Assembly (NCBI GenBank): GCA_003576905.1 | Contig: QEVG01000017.1 | Location: 25,605-89,604, forward strand | DNA: 64,000 bases | From: Planctomycetota bacterium | GTDB lineage: Bacteria; Planctomycetota; Phycisphaerae; UBA1845; UTPLA1 | Direction: 5' to 3' | Shown: positions 53,806 to 63,100 of the stretch, piece after piece | Numbering within the stretch: the first letter of the stretch is position 1 | Layout: every line of letters starts with the position of its first letter | Made by a program: the position numbers and the translations under genes | The notes under the pieces: model-generated | The model's database searches: none | What the model was told of the DNA's origin: nothing | The model's input: the letters and a program-made list of their open reading frames with translations, nothing else

Positions 53806-56448
53806 ATGGCCCGTTCATCCGGTCGAAAGCGAAGCGTGTCCGAGGCCTATCGCCTCCGCGACACCCCCGAGCGACTGGCCTCCATCCTGTCCAACGGCAT
53901 GACCGTCATCGTCCAGCACCACGACGCCGCCCCGGTCGTCGCGGTGCGCGGATACATCGTCGCCGGCAGCGCCTTTGAGGGCCGCCTCGCCGGCAGCGGC
54001 CTTACCCACCTGCTCGAACACGTCGTGACCGGCGGCGCGACCCGGCGGCGGGACGAGGCCGCCATCATGGCCCTGGGAGACTCCATCGGCGGCCTCAACA
54101 ACGCCTACACCTCCGTCGACCACATGTGCTATCACGTCACCGCCGAGAGCCGCCACCTGGCCGAGGCCCTCGAACTCGTCGCCGACTGGATCGTCCGCCC
54201 CACATTGTCGCGCCAGGTCTTCGAGCGCGAAATGGGCGTCGTCCGCCGCGAATGGGAAAGCGACCGCGACGACCCCCAGACCCTCCTCGACGAGCTTCTT
54301 TACGAAACCGTCTATCGCAAACACCCCCTTGGCCACCCCGTCATCGGGCGTGCCGAATCGCTGGAACGCCTCTCCTACGAGGACGTTGTCGAGTATCACC
54401 GCCGAACCCACGTCCCGAGCGGCTGCGTCCTGGTCATCGCGGGACAGGTCGACATCGAGGCCGGCCTCAAGGCCGCCGTGCAGGCCTTCGACGGCTTCGA
54501 GGGCCCCGCCGCGCGGACGCCCCCCCTGCCCGATCCGCCCCCGATCCACTCTCCCGTCTGCGCGAAGCGGCAGGTAAAAACCGACTCGGCCTCGATGGTC
54601 CTCGCCTGGCTGACCGTGCGCGAAGGCGCGCCGGACGACGTCCCGCTCGACCTGCTTGCCTCGCTCATGACCGAGGGCGACAGCGCCCGCCTGGTCAGCG
54701 ACCTGCGATGGAACAGCGGAATCGTCTTCGACATCGCCGGCACGCACGAGAGCTTCTGGCACAGTCCCGGTACAATTCGCTTCTCCGCGCAGCTCAAGCC
54801 CGAAAAGCTCGACGAGGTCGAAGCGCGGATTATCGCCGCACTCGAGGAACTGCCCCGGCGGCCGATCACCGACCATGAACTCGAACGCATCCGCCGGCAG
54901 AATGTCATCGCCGTCGAGACCGGCCGGCTCACCGCCGAGTCCCATGCCGCCCAGATCGGGCTCGACTACCTCGCCACCGCCAACCCCGACTACAGCGACG
55001 CCTACCTCGCCGCCGTCCGCGCCGCCTCGCCGGAGGACATCTGCCGCGCCGCCCAGGTCCACGCGAGTGCCCAGGCGCGGGCACTCGTGGCCGTCACGCC
55101 CCAGCGCCGCGCCCGGTCGCGCGCCCGGACCGGCGGGGCCGGAGCCGCGCCTGCCTGCACGCGCTTCGTGCTCGAAAACGGGCTTCGTTGCATTGTGCGC
55201 CCCGTGCCGCGGGCGGCCTTCGTCGCCGTCAGCGCGACCTTCATGGGCGGCGTGCGCGACGAAACCGACGAAACCAGCGGCCTGTTCAACCTTCTCGCCG
55301 AGGTCATGCCCCGCGGAACCGCGCGCTTCTCGGCGGAGACGATCGCCGCCGAGTTCGAGCGGCGCGGCAGCGGACTTCGCACTGGCAGCGGCCCCGACAC
55401 CCTCGGCCTCGAGTTCATGGCCCTTGCAGGCGACTTTGGCCCGCTGCTGGAGATTATGGCCGACGTCATCGTGTCGCCTGGCCTGGCCCCCGAGCAGCTC
55501 GAAATCATCCGTCCTTCAGTTCTCGACGCCATCTCGCGGATCGACGAGGACTGGCACGCCGAAATGGGCCGCCTCGCGCGCCGCTGCTACTTCGTCCGCA
55601 GCCCCTACCGACACACCACCCTCGGCACGGCCGAGAGCGTGGCCCGGCTGAAGGCGGCCGACCTGCGCGCCGCCCACGACGCGTTCATCCACGCTGGCGG
55701 CGTCGTTTCGATCGCCGGCGCGGTCGAGCCCGACGGCGTTCGGCAACTCCTGGCCGAAAGCTTCGGGGGCCTCGCGTCCCCGCGCCTCCCCCAGCGCGCC
55801 GCCGCCACCGAACCCGTCGGCGACGCGCCGCCCGCGGAGGACCGCCTGTTCGTCAAGACCGTCGCCGACGACCGCCACACCGCCGCGATCTTCGTGGGCT
55901 ACCCGGGGTGCAGCCTCGTTGACACCGAGGCCCGTGCACCCCTCGCTGTCTTCGGGACGCTCCTCGCCGGTTACGCCCTCTCCGGGGGTCGCCTCTTCGC
56001 GGCCCTGCGCGGCGGGCAAAAGAACATGGTGTACGAAGTCTCGGGAGCCCACTTCGCCGGCCTCATGCCCGGCTTCTTCGCAGTCACCGCCGCCTGCGAA
56101 CCGCAGTGCGTCTCCGACGTGCACGCCATCATCCTGCGCGAAGTACGCGAACTGCTCGACGGACGTGTCGGCGACGACGAACTCGAACGGGCAAGAAACA
56201 TGGTGCTCATGGCGGAACTTGAACAATTGCAGACCGTATCCGATTTCGCGCGCCGCGACGCCTTTGACGAAATCTGCGGCCTGGGCATCGGAGACGCCGA
56301 AGCCTTTCTTGATGAAGTCCGCCGGGCCGATCGAACCCACATCATCGACACGGCGCGTCGGTTTCTCACCCACGCCACGACCGTCATCATTACCCCCGAT
56401 CCGCAGGAACTGCACCTGGGGATCGAACCGCGGGCCGTCGATTTCTGA
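53806..56448 (+). CDS. double-module M16 zinc peptidase
   Basis: 880 residues from ATG 53806 with GGGGGAGG upstream. First half has the inverted zinc motif H-L-L-E-H and the downstream E-x-x-x-x-x-x-E pattern; the second half (from about residue 460) is a non-catalytic M16 module with L-F-N-L-L-A-E in place of the zinc motif. Pitrilysin/insulinase family; active module plus inactive partner in one chain. The receiver gene ends 31 bases upstream. Confidence 0.9.
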   Translation: MARSSGRKRSVSEAYRLRDTPERLASILSNGMTVIVQHHDAAPVVAVRGYIVAGSAFEGRLAGSGLTHLLEHVVTGGATRRRDEAAIMALGDSIGGLNNAYTSVDHMCYHVTAESRHLAEALELVADWIVRPTLSRQVFEREMGVVRREWESDRDDPQTLLDELLYETVYRKHPLGHPVIGRAESLERLSYEDVVEYHRRTHVPSGCVLVIAGQVDIEAGLKAAVQAFDGFEGPAARTPPLPDPPPIHSPVCAKRQVKTDSASMVLAWLTVREGAPDDVPLDLLASLMTEGDSARLVSDLRWNSGIVFDIAGTHESFWHSPGTIRFSAQLKPEKLDEVEARIIAALEELPRRPITDHELERIRRQNVIAVETGRLTAESHAAQIGLDYLATANPDYSDAYLAAVRAASPEDICRAAQVHASAQARALVAVTPQRRARSRARTGGAGAAPACTRFVLENGLRCIVRPVPRAAFVAVSATFMGGVRDETDETSGLFNLLAEVMPRGTARFSAETIAAEFERRGSGLRTGSGPDTLGLEFMALAGDFGPLLEIMADVIVSPGLAPEQLEIIRPSVLDAISRIDEDWHAEMGRLARRCYFVRSPYRHTTLGTAESVARLKAADLRAAHDAFIHAGGVVSIAGAVEPDGVRQLLAESFGGLASPRLPQRAAATEPVGDAPPAEDRLFVKTVADDRHTAAIFVGYPGCSLVDTEARAPLAVFGTLLAGYALSGGRLFAALRGGQKNMVYEVSGAHFAGLMPGFFAVTAACEPQCVSDVHAIILREVRELLDGRVGDDELERARNMVLMAELEQLQTVSDFARRDAFDEICGLGIGDAEAFLDEVRRADRTHIIDTARRFLTHATTVIITPDPQELHLGIEPRAVDF

Positions 56449-56478
56449 TCGCCGCCCGCGCCTGCCGATGTACTTACC

Positions 56479-57426
56479 ATGTCCGCTTTGCCGGCAAACC
56501 GTGCCACGGAAGCCGCGCCGGCCAGCCTCGGCCAACCACGCGCGGCGCACGCAGGGACCCTGCCCGGCATGGAACACTGGCTCCCGCCCCCGGCGGGCCG
56601 TCGCATCGTCAACGCCCTGACCGTCGACGTCGACGACTGGCCCGTCGCCGTCCTGGGACCCCACCACGACATCAGCGGGCGCGTCGTCGACAACACGCGG
56701 CGCTTGCTCCACATTCTCGCCTGGCACCAGGTCCGGGCGACCTTTTTCGTTCTGACCCGCGTCGCCGAGCGATTCCCCGACCTCGTCCGCGACATCCACC
56801 GCGCCGGACACGAGATCGCCTCCCACGGCCACGGCCATGAACTGCTCACGACGCTCAGCCCGCACGGCTTCGAGCGCGATGTGCGCCGAAGCATCGATCT
56901 TCTCACCGAGATCACCGGCGAGCGCCCCCTCGGCTACCGCGCCCCGGCCTTCAGCATCGTCCGGGAGACGCGCTGGGCCGGGCCGATCCTCGCCAGGCTG
57001 GGCTTCCGGTACAGCTCCAGCGTCTTCCCCATCGCCCACCCGCGCTACGGCATCTCCGACGCCCCGCGCCATCCGCACCGCTGGAGCGACTGCGATCTGA
57101 TCGAGTGCCCGCCCGCGACGCTCCGTCTGCTTGGACGCAACTGGCCCATCGCAGGCGGCGGCTATTTCCGCCTTCTCCCCGGCCCGCTGGCCCGCTGGGC
57201 GATCTCCCGCGTCAACCGCGAGAACCTGGTTGCGGTCCTCTATGTGCACCCCTATGAGCTGGACGTCGGCGGAATCGCCTCCCATCGCGAAGCGGGCGTG
57301 AAGGTGCCGCTCATGCGACACATCCATCAGGCCCTCTTCCGCAGACGAATCGAGCCGCGTCTCAATCGCCTTCTGGAGCGATTCTCCTTCGCTCCGCTCC
57401 GCGAACTCCTCGCCGCCGCCCTGTAA
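56479..57426 (+). CDS. polysaccharide deacetylase, DUF3473-type
   Basis: 315 residues with a NodB fold: T-V-D-V-D-D-W, A-T-F-F-V-L and the S-H-G-H-G-H metal motif, then R-A-P-A-F-S and a C-terminal V-H-P-Y-E-L-D. The V-D-V-D-D-W plus P-Y-E block is typical of the PEP-CTERM/exopolysaccharide-linked branch. Deacetylates a surface polysaccharide. No clear ribosome binding site before ATG 56479; an internal ATG near residue 31 is possible. Confidence 0.85.
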   Translation: MSALPANRATEAAPASLGQPRAAHAGTLPGMEHWLPPPAGRRIVNALTVDVDDWPVAVLGPHHDISGRVVDNTRRLLHILAWHQVRATFFVLTRVAERFPDLVRDIHRAGHEIASHGHGHELLTTLSPHGFERDVRRSIDLLTEITGERPLGYRAPAFSIVRETRWAGPILARLGFRYSSSVFPIAHPRYGISDAPRHPHRWSDCDLIECPPATLRLLGRNWPIAGGGYFRLLPGPLARWAISRVNRENLVAVLYVHPYELDVGGIASHREAGVKVPLMRHIHQALFRRRIEPRLNRLLERFSFAPLRELLAAAL

Positions 57427-57465
57427 AAATGAAAAGGGCCCGCCGACGATACCGCCGACGGACCC
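57424..57465 (-). terminator. terminator of the cysteine-rich protein gene
   Basis: On the minus strand GGGTCCGTCGGCG pairs with CGTCGGCGGGCCC, with T-T-T-T-C-A-T-T-T-T-T after it. The three non-Watson-Crick positions pair as G-U only when this strand is RNA; on + they would be A-C mismatches, so the minus strand is the functional one. It lies just after the stop of the gene ending at 57500. Confidence 0.7.
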
Positions 57466-57499
57466 CTGTTGTTCACTCGTTACGGAGGCCGGACAGAAA

Positions 57500-58522
57500 T
57501 TACATCTGCGCCAGCTTCTGATCAGCGGCCTTCTTCGCCGCGTCGTACTGGGCCTTCGCCAGGTTCACCCGGGCGATGTCCTCGCAGTTCGTCTTGTCTT
57601 CGCCGACGACGTACTGGACCTTGCCGTCCTTCTTCGCCATCGGGCAGACTTCGGTGGCACAGGAGACTTCCTTGCCATCGACGATGTACTTCATCTTGAC
57701 CACTTTCATTGATGCCATGGCCGTGTCACGAGCCTTTGTCGCCGACTCGTAGCAGTCGAAGTTGCGGCCCAGGACCATGAACTTCGCGCCCTCGGCCTTC
57801 ATCAGCTTGGTGAACTCGTCCTTCGAGACGACGGCCATCGCCGTCTTGCCGCTGCCCGACTTGCAGCAGCTCGAACCCGAGGCGCTCGCCATCGCGGCCT
57901 TCGCCTTGCAGCAGCCCGAGCCCTCGGCCTTGCCCTCGGCGCTGGCCAGGGCGGCCTTCGTCTTGCTGCACGAGCCGGCCTCCGCCTTCGCGAGTTCGGC
58001 CTTGGCAGCGCTGCAGCTCTTGCCCTCGCCCGCCGAAGCGGCCGCGGCCTTCGCCTTGCTGCAGCTCGAGCCTTCGCCGGCGGCGGCGAGAACGGCCTTC
58101 GCGCCCTTGCCCTCGGCACAGGCCGACTTGCAGCCCGCCATGTCTTCCTGGTTGTAAATCAGCTTGCCATCCACGACCGCGGCGATCGTCGTGTACCGCT
58201 TGACGTAGCGCTCCGAAGCGGCGGCAAGGGCGGCCATCGCCTTGTCGCGGCATTCGAAATTCTCATCGCACACTGCGAACCGGACCTTCATCCCCTTCGC
58301 TTCGGCGTCCTTCTCCGCCGAGGCCGGGCAGTCATACTCCTTGTCGCCGACCAGCATCGTCAGGTGCGGGAAATCGCCCATCGCGCACGCGGTCAGCGAG
58401 GACATCTTCGTGTCCTTCGTGTCCATCTTCGACTTGCAACAGCCGGGGCCGGCATACGCCGCCGACGCGCCAAGGCTGCACACCAACGCGACGGCAAGGG
58501 CAATCGTCAAAACGCGCTTCAT
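57500..58522 (-). CDS. cysteine-rich secreted protein of two related domains with Cys/Lys/Ala repeat linker
   Basis: 340 residues from ATG 58522, with GAAAGGAGTTCAGTG upstream. Signal peptide (L-V-C-S-L-G-A-S-A-A-Y-A), then G-P-G-C-C-K-S-K. A first domain has V-G-D-K-E-Y-D-C, V-R-F-A-V-C-D-E-N-F-E-C and V-V-D-G-K-L-I-Y; after a linker of C-S-K-A-K-A, C-S-A-A-K, C-S-K-T-K-A and C-C-K-A-K-A units, a second domain shows V-L-G-R-N-F-D-C, Y-I-V-D-G-K-E-V-S-C and V-V-G-E-D-K-T-N-C. The Cys-Lys pattern suggests metal or redox binding in the periplasm; no family known to me. Confidence 0.7.
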   Translation of the reverse strand: MKRVLTIALAVALVCSLGASAAYAGPGCCKSKMDTKDTKMSSLTACAMGDFPHLTMLVGDKEYDCPASAEKDAEAKGMKVRFAVCDENFECRDKAMAALAAASERYVKRYTTIAAVVDGKLIYNQEDMAGCKSACAEGKGAKAVLAAAGEGSSCSKAKAAAASAGEGKSCSAAKAELAKAEAGSCSKTKAALASAEGKAEGSGCCKAKAAMASASGSSCCKSGSGKTAMAVVSKDEFTKLMKAEGAKFMVLGRNFDCYESATKARDTAMASMKVVKMKYIVDGKEVSCATEVCPMAKKDGKVQYVVGEDKTNCEDIARVNLAKAQYDAAKKAADQKLAQM

Positions 58523-58650
58523 CACTGAACTCCTTTCAACTTGGGTTGAACCGATCTTTCGGCCTGCCAGATATACGGGGAACTCTTCGATGGATCCCAT
58601 CGAAACGATACGTCGTGAGGTTGTACGATCCGACCTCCCATGAAGTTTCC

Positions 58651-58670
58651 GTTCGGGCGGCCGCCCGAAC
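58651..58670. promoter_or_regulatory. perfect 20-base palindrome upstream of the cysteine-rich gene
   Basis: GTTCGGGCGGCCGCCCGAAC reads the same on both strands and lies about 130 bases upstream of the ATG at 58522. It could be an operator for a dimeric regulator, or a hairpin tip in the transcript of the alcohol dehydrogenase. Confidence 0.4.
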
Positions 58671-58862
58671 GCTGCATGGCTCAGAGTTCGCTATTATAGC
58701 CCATTCCACCCACGGCTGCACGCCCGCGGTCCCGTATTCGATGTATCGCTCGGGACGGGGGTTACAGACAATCACCACCCGATTTCGTTAGTAAAAACGG
58801 CACGCCCCGGGCCGCCTTTCCCCGACCCCCAGGGCAGAGCCGTCCCGAAATGGCTCGCGGGC

Positions 58863-59984
58863 TCACCCGTTCGGGCAGATAACCGCCTTACCGGTCCGCC
58901 AGCTTGCCACCGCTTCCAGGGCCTCATTAACCTGTTCCAGCGCAAAACGATGCGTAATCAACTCGTGGAAGGGGTATCGGTCCCGCCGCGCCCGAAGAAA
59001 CTCAAGCGCCTTGGCCCAGTGGTGCGGCTCGCTGCCGTAGGAGCCGTGGATCTCCAGCTCCTTCTTGGTGATGTAGTGCGGGTTGAGCGGGATCGGCCCG
59101 GCGTCGCAGTACTGCCCGAGCACCATGTAACGGCCCCCGTCGCGGTTTAGCAGCCAGCCCTCCGCCACCGCGGCCGGGTGTCCCACGCACTCGACCACCA
59201 CGTCCGCACCAAGCCCCCCCGTATGTTCCAGCACGATGCCGCGCCGCTTGTCGGGGTCTTTCACCTCATCGATGTCTATGACCACGTCGGCCCCGAACCG
59301 CTTGCACCGCTCCAGCCGGTCCTTCGGCCCGCCGATCACGATCAGCGGCCGGGCCCCCGCATCCGCGGCAATCGCCAGCGCCGCGAGCCCCACCGGCCCC
59401 GCCCCCTGAATGACCACCGACTCCGCCCAGCGGAGCGGCATCTTCTCATAGCCGTGTACGCCGGTGACCAGCGCGCAGCCCGCCCCGATCACCGCTTCGC
59501 TCGGTAGGTCGTCCGCCAGTTTGAAGATCGCCGTCCCGGCCCGCAGATGATGGTACTGCCCGTAGCCCCCAAGGAAGTGCGGCGCTTGATCGCATGGCGT
59601 GTTCACCCCGTACGCCTTGCGATTCGAACAGCGGCTCGGGAGCCGATAGAGACGGCAATACCGACACTCGCCGCACGGGCGGCCGACCGTCCACGACACC
59701 CGGTCTCCCTTTTTGAGCGGCGTCCCCAGCCAGTCACTGGCCGCGCCGCTGACCCCCTCCACGACGCCGACCGTCTCGTGCCCCATGATCAGAGGCAGCG
59801 GCACCGCGAGCTGACCCTTGTGCAGGTGCACGTCCGTCCCGCACATGCCCGCCAGCGTTACCCGCACCAGCACTTCGCCCTCTGCCAACCGGTCGGGCAG
59901 GGGATACTCCTGCACGCGAATCGCCTGGTTAAAGGCCGTCATCACCGCCGCTTTCGCCGTCGTTGCCGTCATGGGCGATATCAT
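58863..59984 (-). CDS. zinc-binding alcohol dehydrogenase (MDR family)
   Basis: 373 residues. Catalytic zinc site C-G-T-D-V-H and G-H-E, structural zinc cysteines C-G-E-C-R-Y-C-x8-C (last in S-R-C-S-N-R), NAD-binding G-A-G-P-V-G-L. Likely oxidises a polyol or alcohol; substrate not readable. Two ATGs (59984, 59972) are possible; neither has a good ribosome binding site. Separate from the cysteine-rich gene by about 340 bases. Confidence 0.88.
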   Translation of the reverse strand: MISPMTATTAKAAVMTAFNQAIRVQEYPLPDRLAEGEVLVRVTLAGMCGTDVHLHKGQLAVPLPLIMGHETVGVVEGVSGAASDWLGTPLKKGDRVSWTVGRPCGECRYCRLYRLPSRCSNRKAYGVNTPCDQAPHFLGGYGQYHHLRAGTAIFKLADDLPSEAVIGAGCALVTGVHGYEKMPLRWAESVVIQGAGPVGLAALAIAADAGARPLIVIGGPKDRLERCKRFGADVVIDIDEVKDPDKRRGIVLEHTGGLGADVVVECVGHPAAVAEGWLLNRDGGRYMVLGQYCDAGPIPLNPHYITKKELEIHGSYGSEPHHWAKALEFLRARRDRYPFHELITHRFALEQVNEALEAVASWRTGKAVICPNG

Positions 59985-60108
59985 CGGGTGAGATGCACAC
60001 GCCGGCAAGGACTCCGCGCGTCACGGCGATCGACGGGGCGACGAGAGGGCGGGAGGCAGGCAGATTACCCCCGACCCCTTTCATTGTCGCGCACGACCGA
60101 TGCCACGA

Positions 60109-63100
60109 CTATGACGCACAGTGGCCGACCGGCAATCCCAGTTCCCGCAGCTTCGCAACCATCGCCGCGAACTGCTCCGCGCCGCTGGTTTCGCAGTCGC
60201 TGCCCCAGCACTGCGCCATCGACCATTCAAAGAACGCCTCCCACGCAGCCTCTTCCTCTTCGGGCGACAGCGGCGGCCCGCCGGCGTCGGTGCCGGCCAC
60301 GCCGTCACTGTCGGCCCCGCCGTCACCGTCGGCACTCGGATCGTACATCATCGACTCCTCGCTGTCGCCGGGTGGCGCCGGCGTCTCGCCGGTTAGTTCA
60401 CTTTCACCCCCGCCGCCCATCAGGCTCTCGCCCTCGCACTCGTCCGGGATGCCATTGGTGTTGACATCTTCGCTGATCTCGGCGGCGATGTCGCAGCCGT
60501 CGGGGATGCCGTTCTCGTTGCAGTCATCACACGCCGGGTCGCTCTCGCACTCGGCGATGTCGCACTCATCCGGAATTCCATTGGTATTGCAGTCGAGACT
60601 ACCAAACGGCGGCGGCAGCTTCAGATCGCACTCGTCCGGGTACTCGTTCCCGTTGCAGTCCGGGCTGACCCACTCGTCCCCGTCTGGGTCGGTCGGGTCG
60701 ATGTCGCAGTCGTCCGGCACGCCATTCGTATTGCAGTCCGGCTCGCACTCATCGGGCACAAGGTTGCCGTTGCAATCGGCGCTGGTCGCCTGGGCGACGT
60801 CCCAGTCGTCCGGCACGCCGTTGCTGTTGCAGTCCTTTTCGCACTCATCTGGAATCCCGTTGGTATTGGCGTCGTTGCTCGTCGCCTCGGAGAGATCCCA
60901 CGCGTCCGGCGTCCCGTTGCTGTTGCAGTCCGGTTCACATTCATCGGGCACGCCGTTGTCGTTCACGTCGCTTGCACAACCCGCCGTGCAGAAGAACGGC
61001 CCGCCGGAAGCCGTCGAGTTCTCGTCAATCTCGCACTCATCCGGCGTCCCGTTGGCGTTGCAGTCCTCGCTGGTCCCGGCAAACAGGTCCATATCATCGG
61101 GGGTGCCGTTTTCATTGCAGTCGATCGGGTCGTACCGCGGCGTGATGCATGTACCGTCCGCCATCAGCAGGTCAATAAACGGCGGAACGTCCGCGAGTGT
61201 GACGATAAGATCATCGTTCATGTCCGACTCGCAGAAGCCGATCGTGCATGCCGCGAAAAGCTGCCGGACGATCCCTTGAATATCCAGCCCGTTGATCGAA
61301 CCGTCGCGATTCGTGTCGCCCTTGCAGCAGTCAGCGAAGACCGCCAGATCGCACAGCGCTGGCGAGGCGAAAGTCGAGGTAGAACACGAGCCATGGAGGC
61401 GAACCCGAACCTCGACATACCGCCCCACCACGTCGGTCAGCTCCTGCTGGGGGTCATGCACGCGCAGAAACGGAACACCCGCCAAGGCCGCCCGGTTGTC
61501 CGAGGCCCGTACATCCACTTCAAGGGTCGTGCCATCCGGAACAGGCGTGCCGACACAAGTCCCGTAGTTCCAGACGACTTGCCTCCAGACCGTCCCGCCG
61601 GAACCTCCGCCGTCATGGACGACATTCCACGTCCCCGTTCCCGATGTCTGTAACGCAACCATGCCGCTCATGTCGCTGTAGTTGTAGGGATTTGATGACT
61701 GGCCGAGGGAAACCGTGAGGTCGACCGATGAAGTCGATGTTCCCGCGCCGCACGGCGAAGGCGGGTCGGTGCCCGGCAAGATCCGCGAGACAGTCCCGCT
61801 CCCCAGATTTGTCACCCACACCCGCCCTTCGGCATCCACCGCGACCCCCGTCGGCTCGTCGCCCACATTAATGATTTCGCAGATGCTGCCGTTGTTGGTC
61901 AATCGGGAGACTGAGTCCCCAGCCGAGTTCGCGACCCATACGTGGTCGTCGCGCGGCGTGATAGCGACTCCGCGATCATTGGACCCCCCGCCCGTGCCGA
62001 ACGTGCTCGGGTTGGTTCCGCCCGCGTCGAATCGGATGATCTGGTTGCTCGACCATTGGCTGTTCCAGATTTTGCCACCAAGGTCGATTCCGAGTCCGTA
62101 ACTGTTCGCGCTCGTAATGGTACTGGAGGTGTCCGATCCCGTGTCGTACCTCAACAGCCTGGGCGGATTCGAGACGCGGTGCGCGCTCCAGAGAACGCCA
62201 TTGCAGTCGATCAGTCCGCCATACCCCCCGATGCCGGAAAAGTTATCGAGGCTGTTGCCATCGAATCCATTCAGCAGGTCGAATCTTCCGTCCAGATGGC
62301 CTCCAACCCACACATTGTTGTCTTTGTCCACGGACACGTGTCGTATCGAGTCGCCCAGCGTCCGCACATATAGCAGGATGCACTCATCCTCCGCTTGTGA
62401 GACGCCCCCGGAGTCGTCCTCGCCGCTCGTACTCGTCCACGGCAGCGCGTCGCCAAGCCCCCTCGATGTGCGGATCAGCCCATCGCCGTTACGATCCTGG
62501 CATGTGCAGTAGTCGTAGGGCGGCGCGAGGTATTCGCCCGAGGGATCGGGCTGCCGGTCTGGGCCCACGCGCGTGCCCCCAATCACCAGACCGATCTTTA
62601 CGACGGAGCCAAGGTCCTCGCCTTCGTCAAAGCTTCCATTGGTCCCTTCGTCGCGATTGCCCGCCCAGATCGACCCATCCAGGTCCACGCTCGTCCGCGA
62701 AGGATTCGATCTGACTTCAACCAGAAAACCCCCATCGATGTGAAACTGCGGAGCCGTACGGTATTCCCCATGTACTTGGCCGCTCTCCGTGTCGATCCGG
62801 ACCACGGTCCCCGGAGGAGTGGCAAAACCCGGTCGAGACGCCGCGACCCATATGTACGGCAGCGGCGAGGTGTCCCAAGCTTCTTTGCGCTGCAGATAGG
62901 CATCGTCCCCACCGGACGGGGCCGGATCGACGCCATTGAGATTGATCGCCGTCCCCAATGCAAAATCGTCCGCCGTTGTCCATCGGCCGAAGGAAGTCAC
63001 CTCGCACTCATCGGGCGTGTCGTTATCGTTGCAGTCGCCGCTGGCCATGGTCGCGATGTCCTGCGAGTCCGCCACACAGTTGCGGTTGCAATCGGGCCAA

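Noticed and set aside
60358..61125. CRISPR-like repetitive DNA
   Set aside because: The periodicity comes from coding for D-C-N-x-N-G repeats with variable lengths; no constant repeats or spacers.
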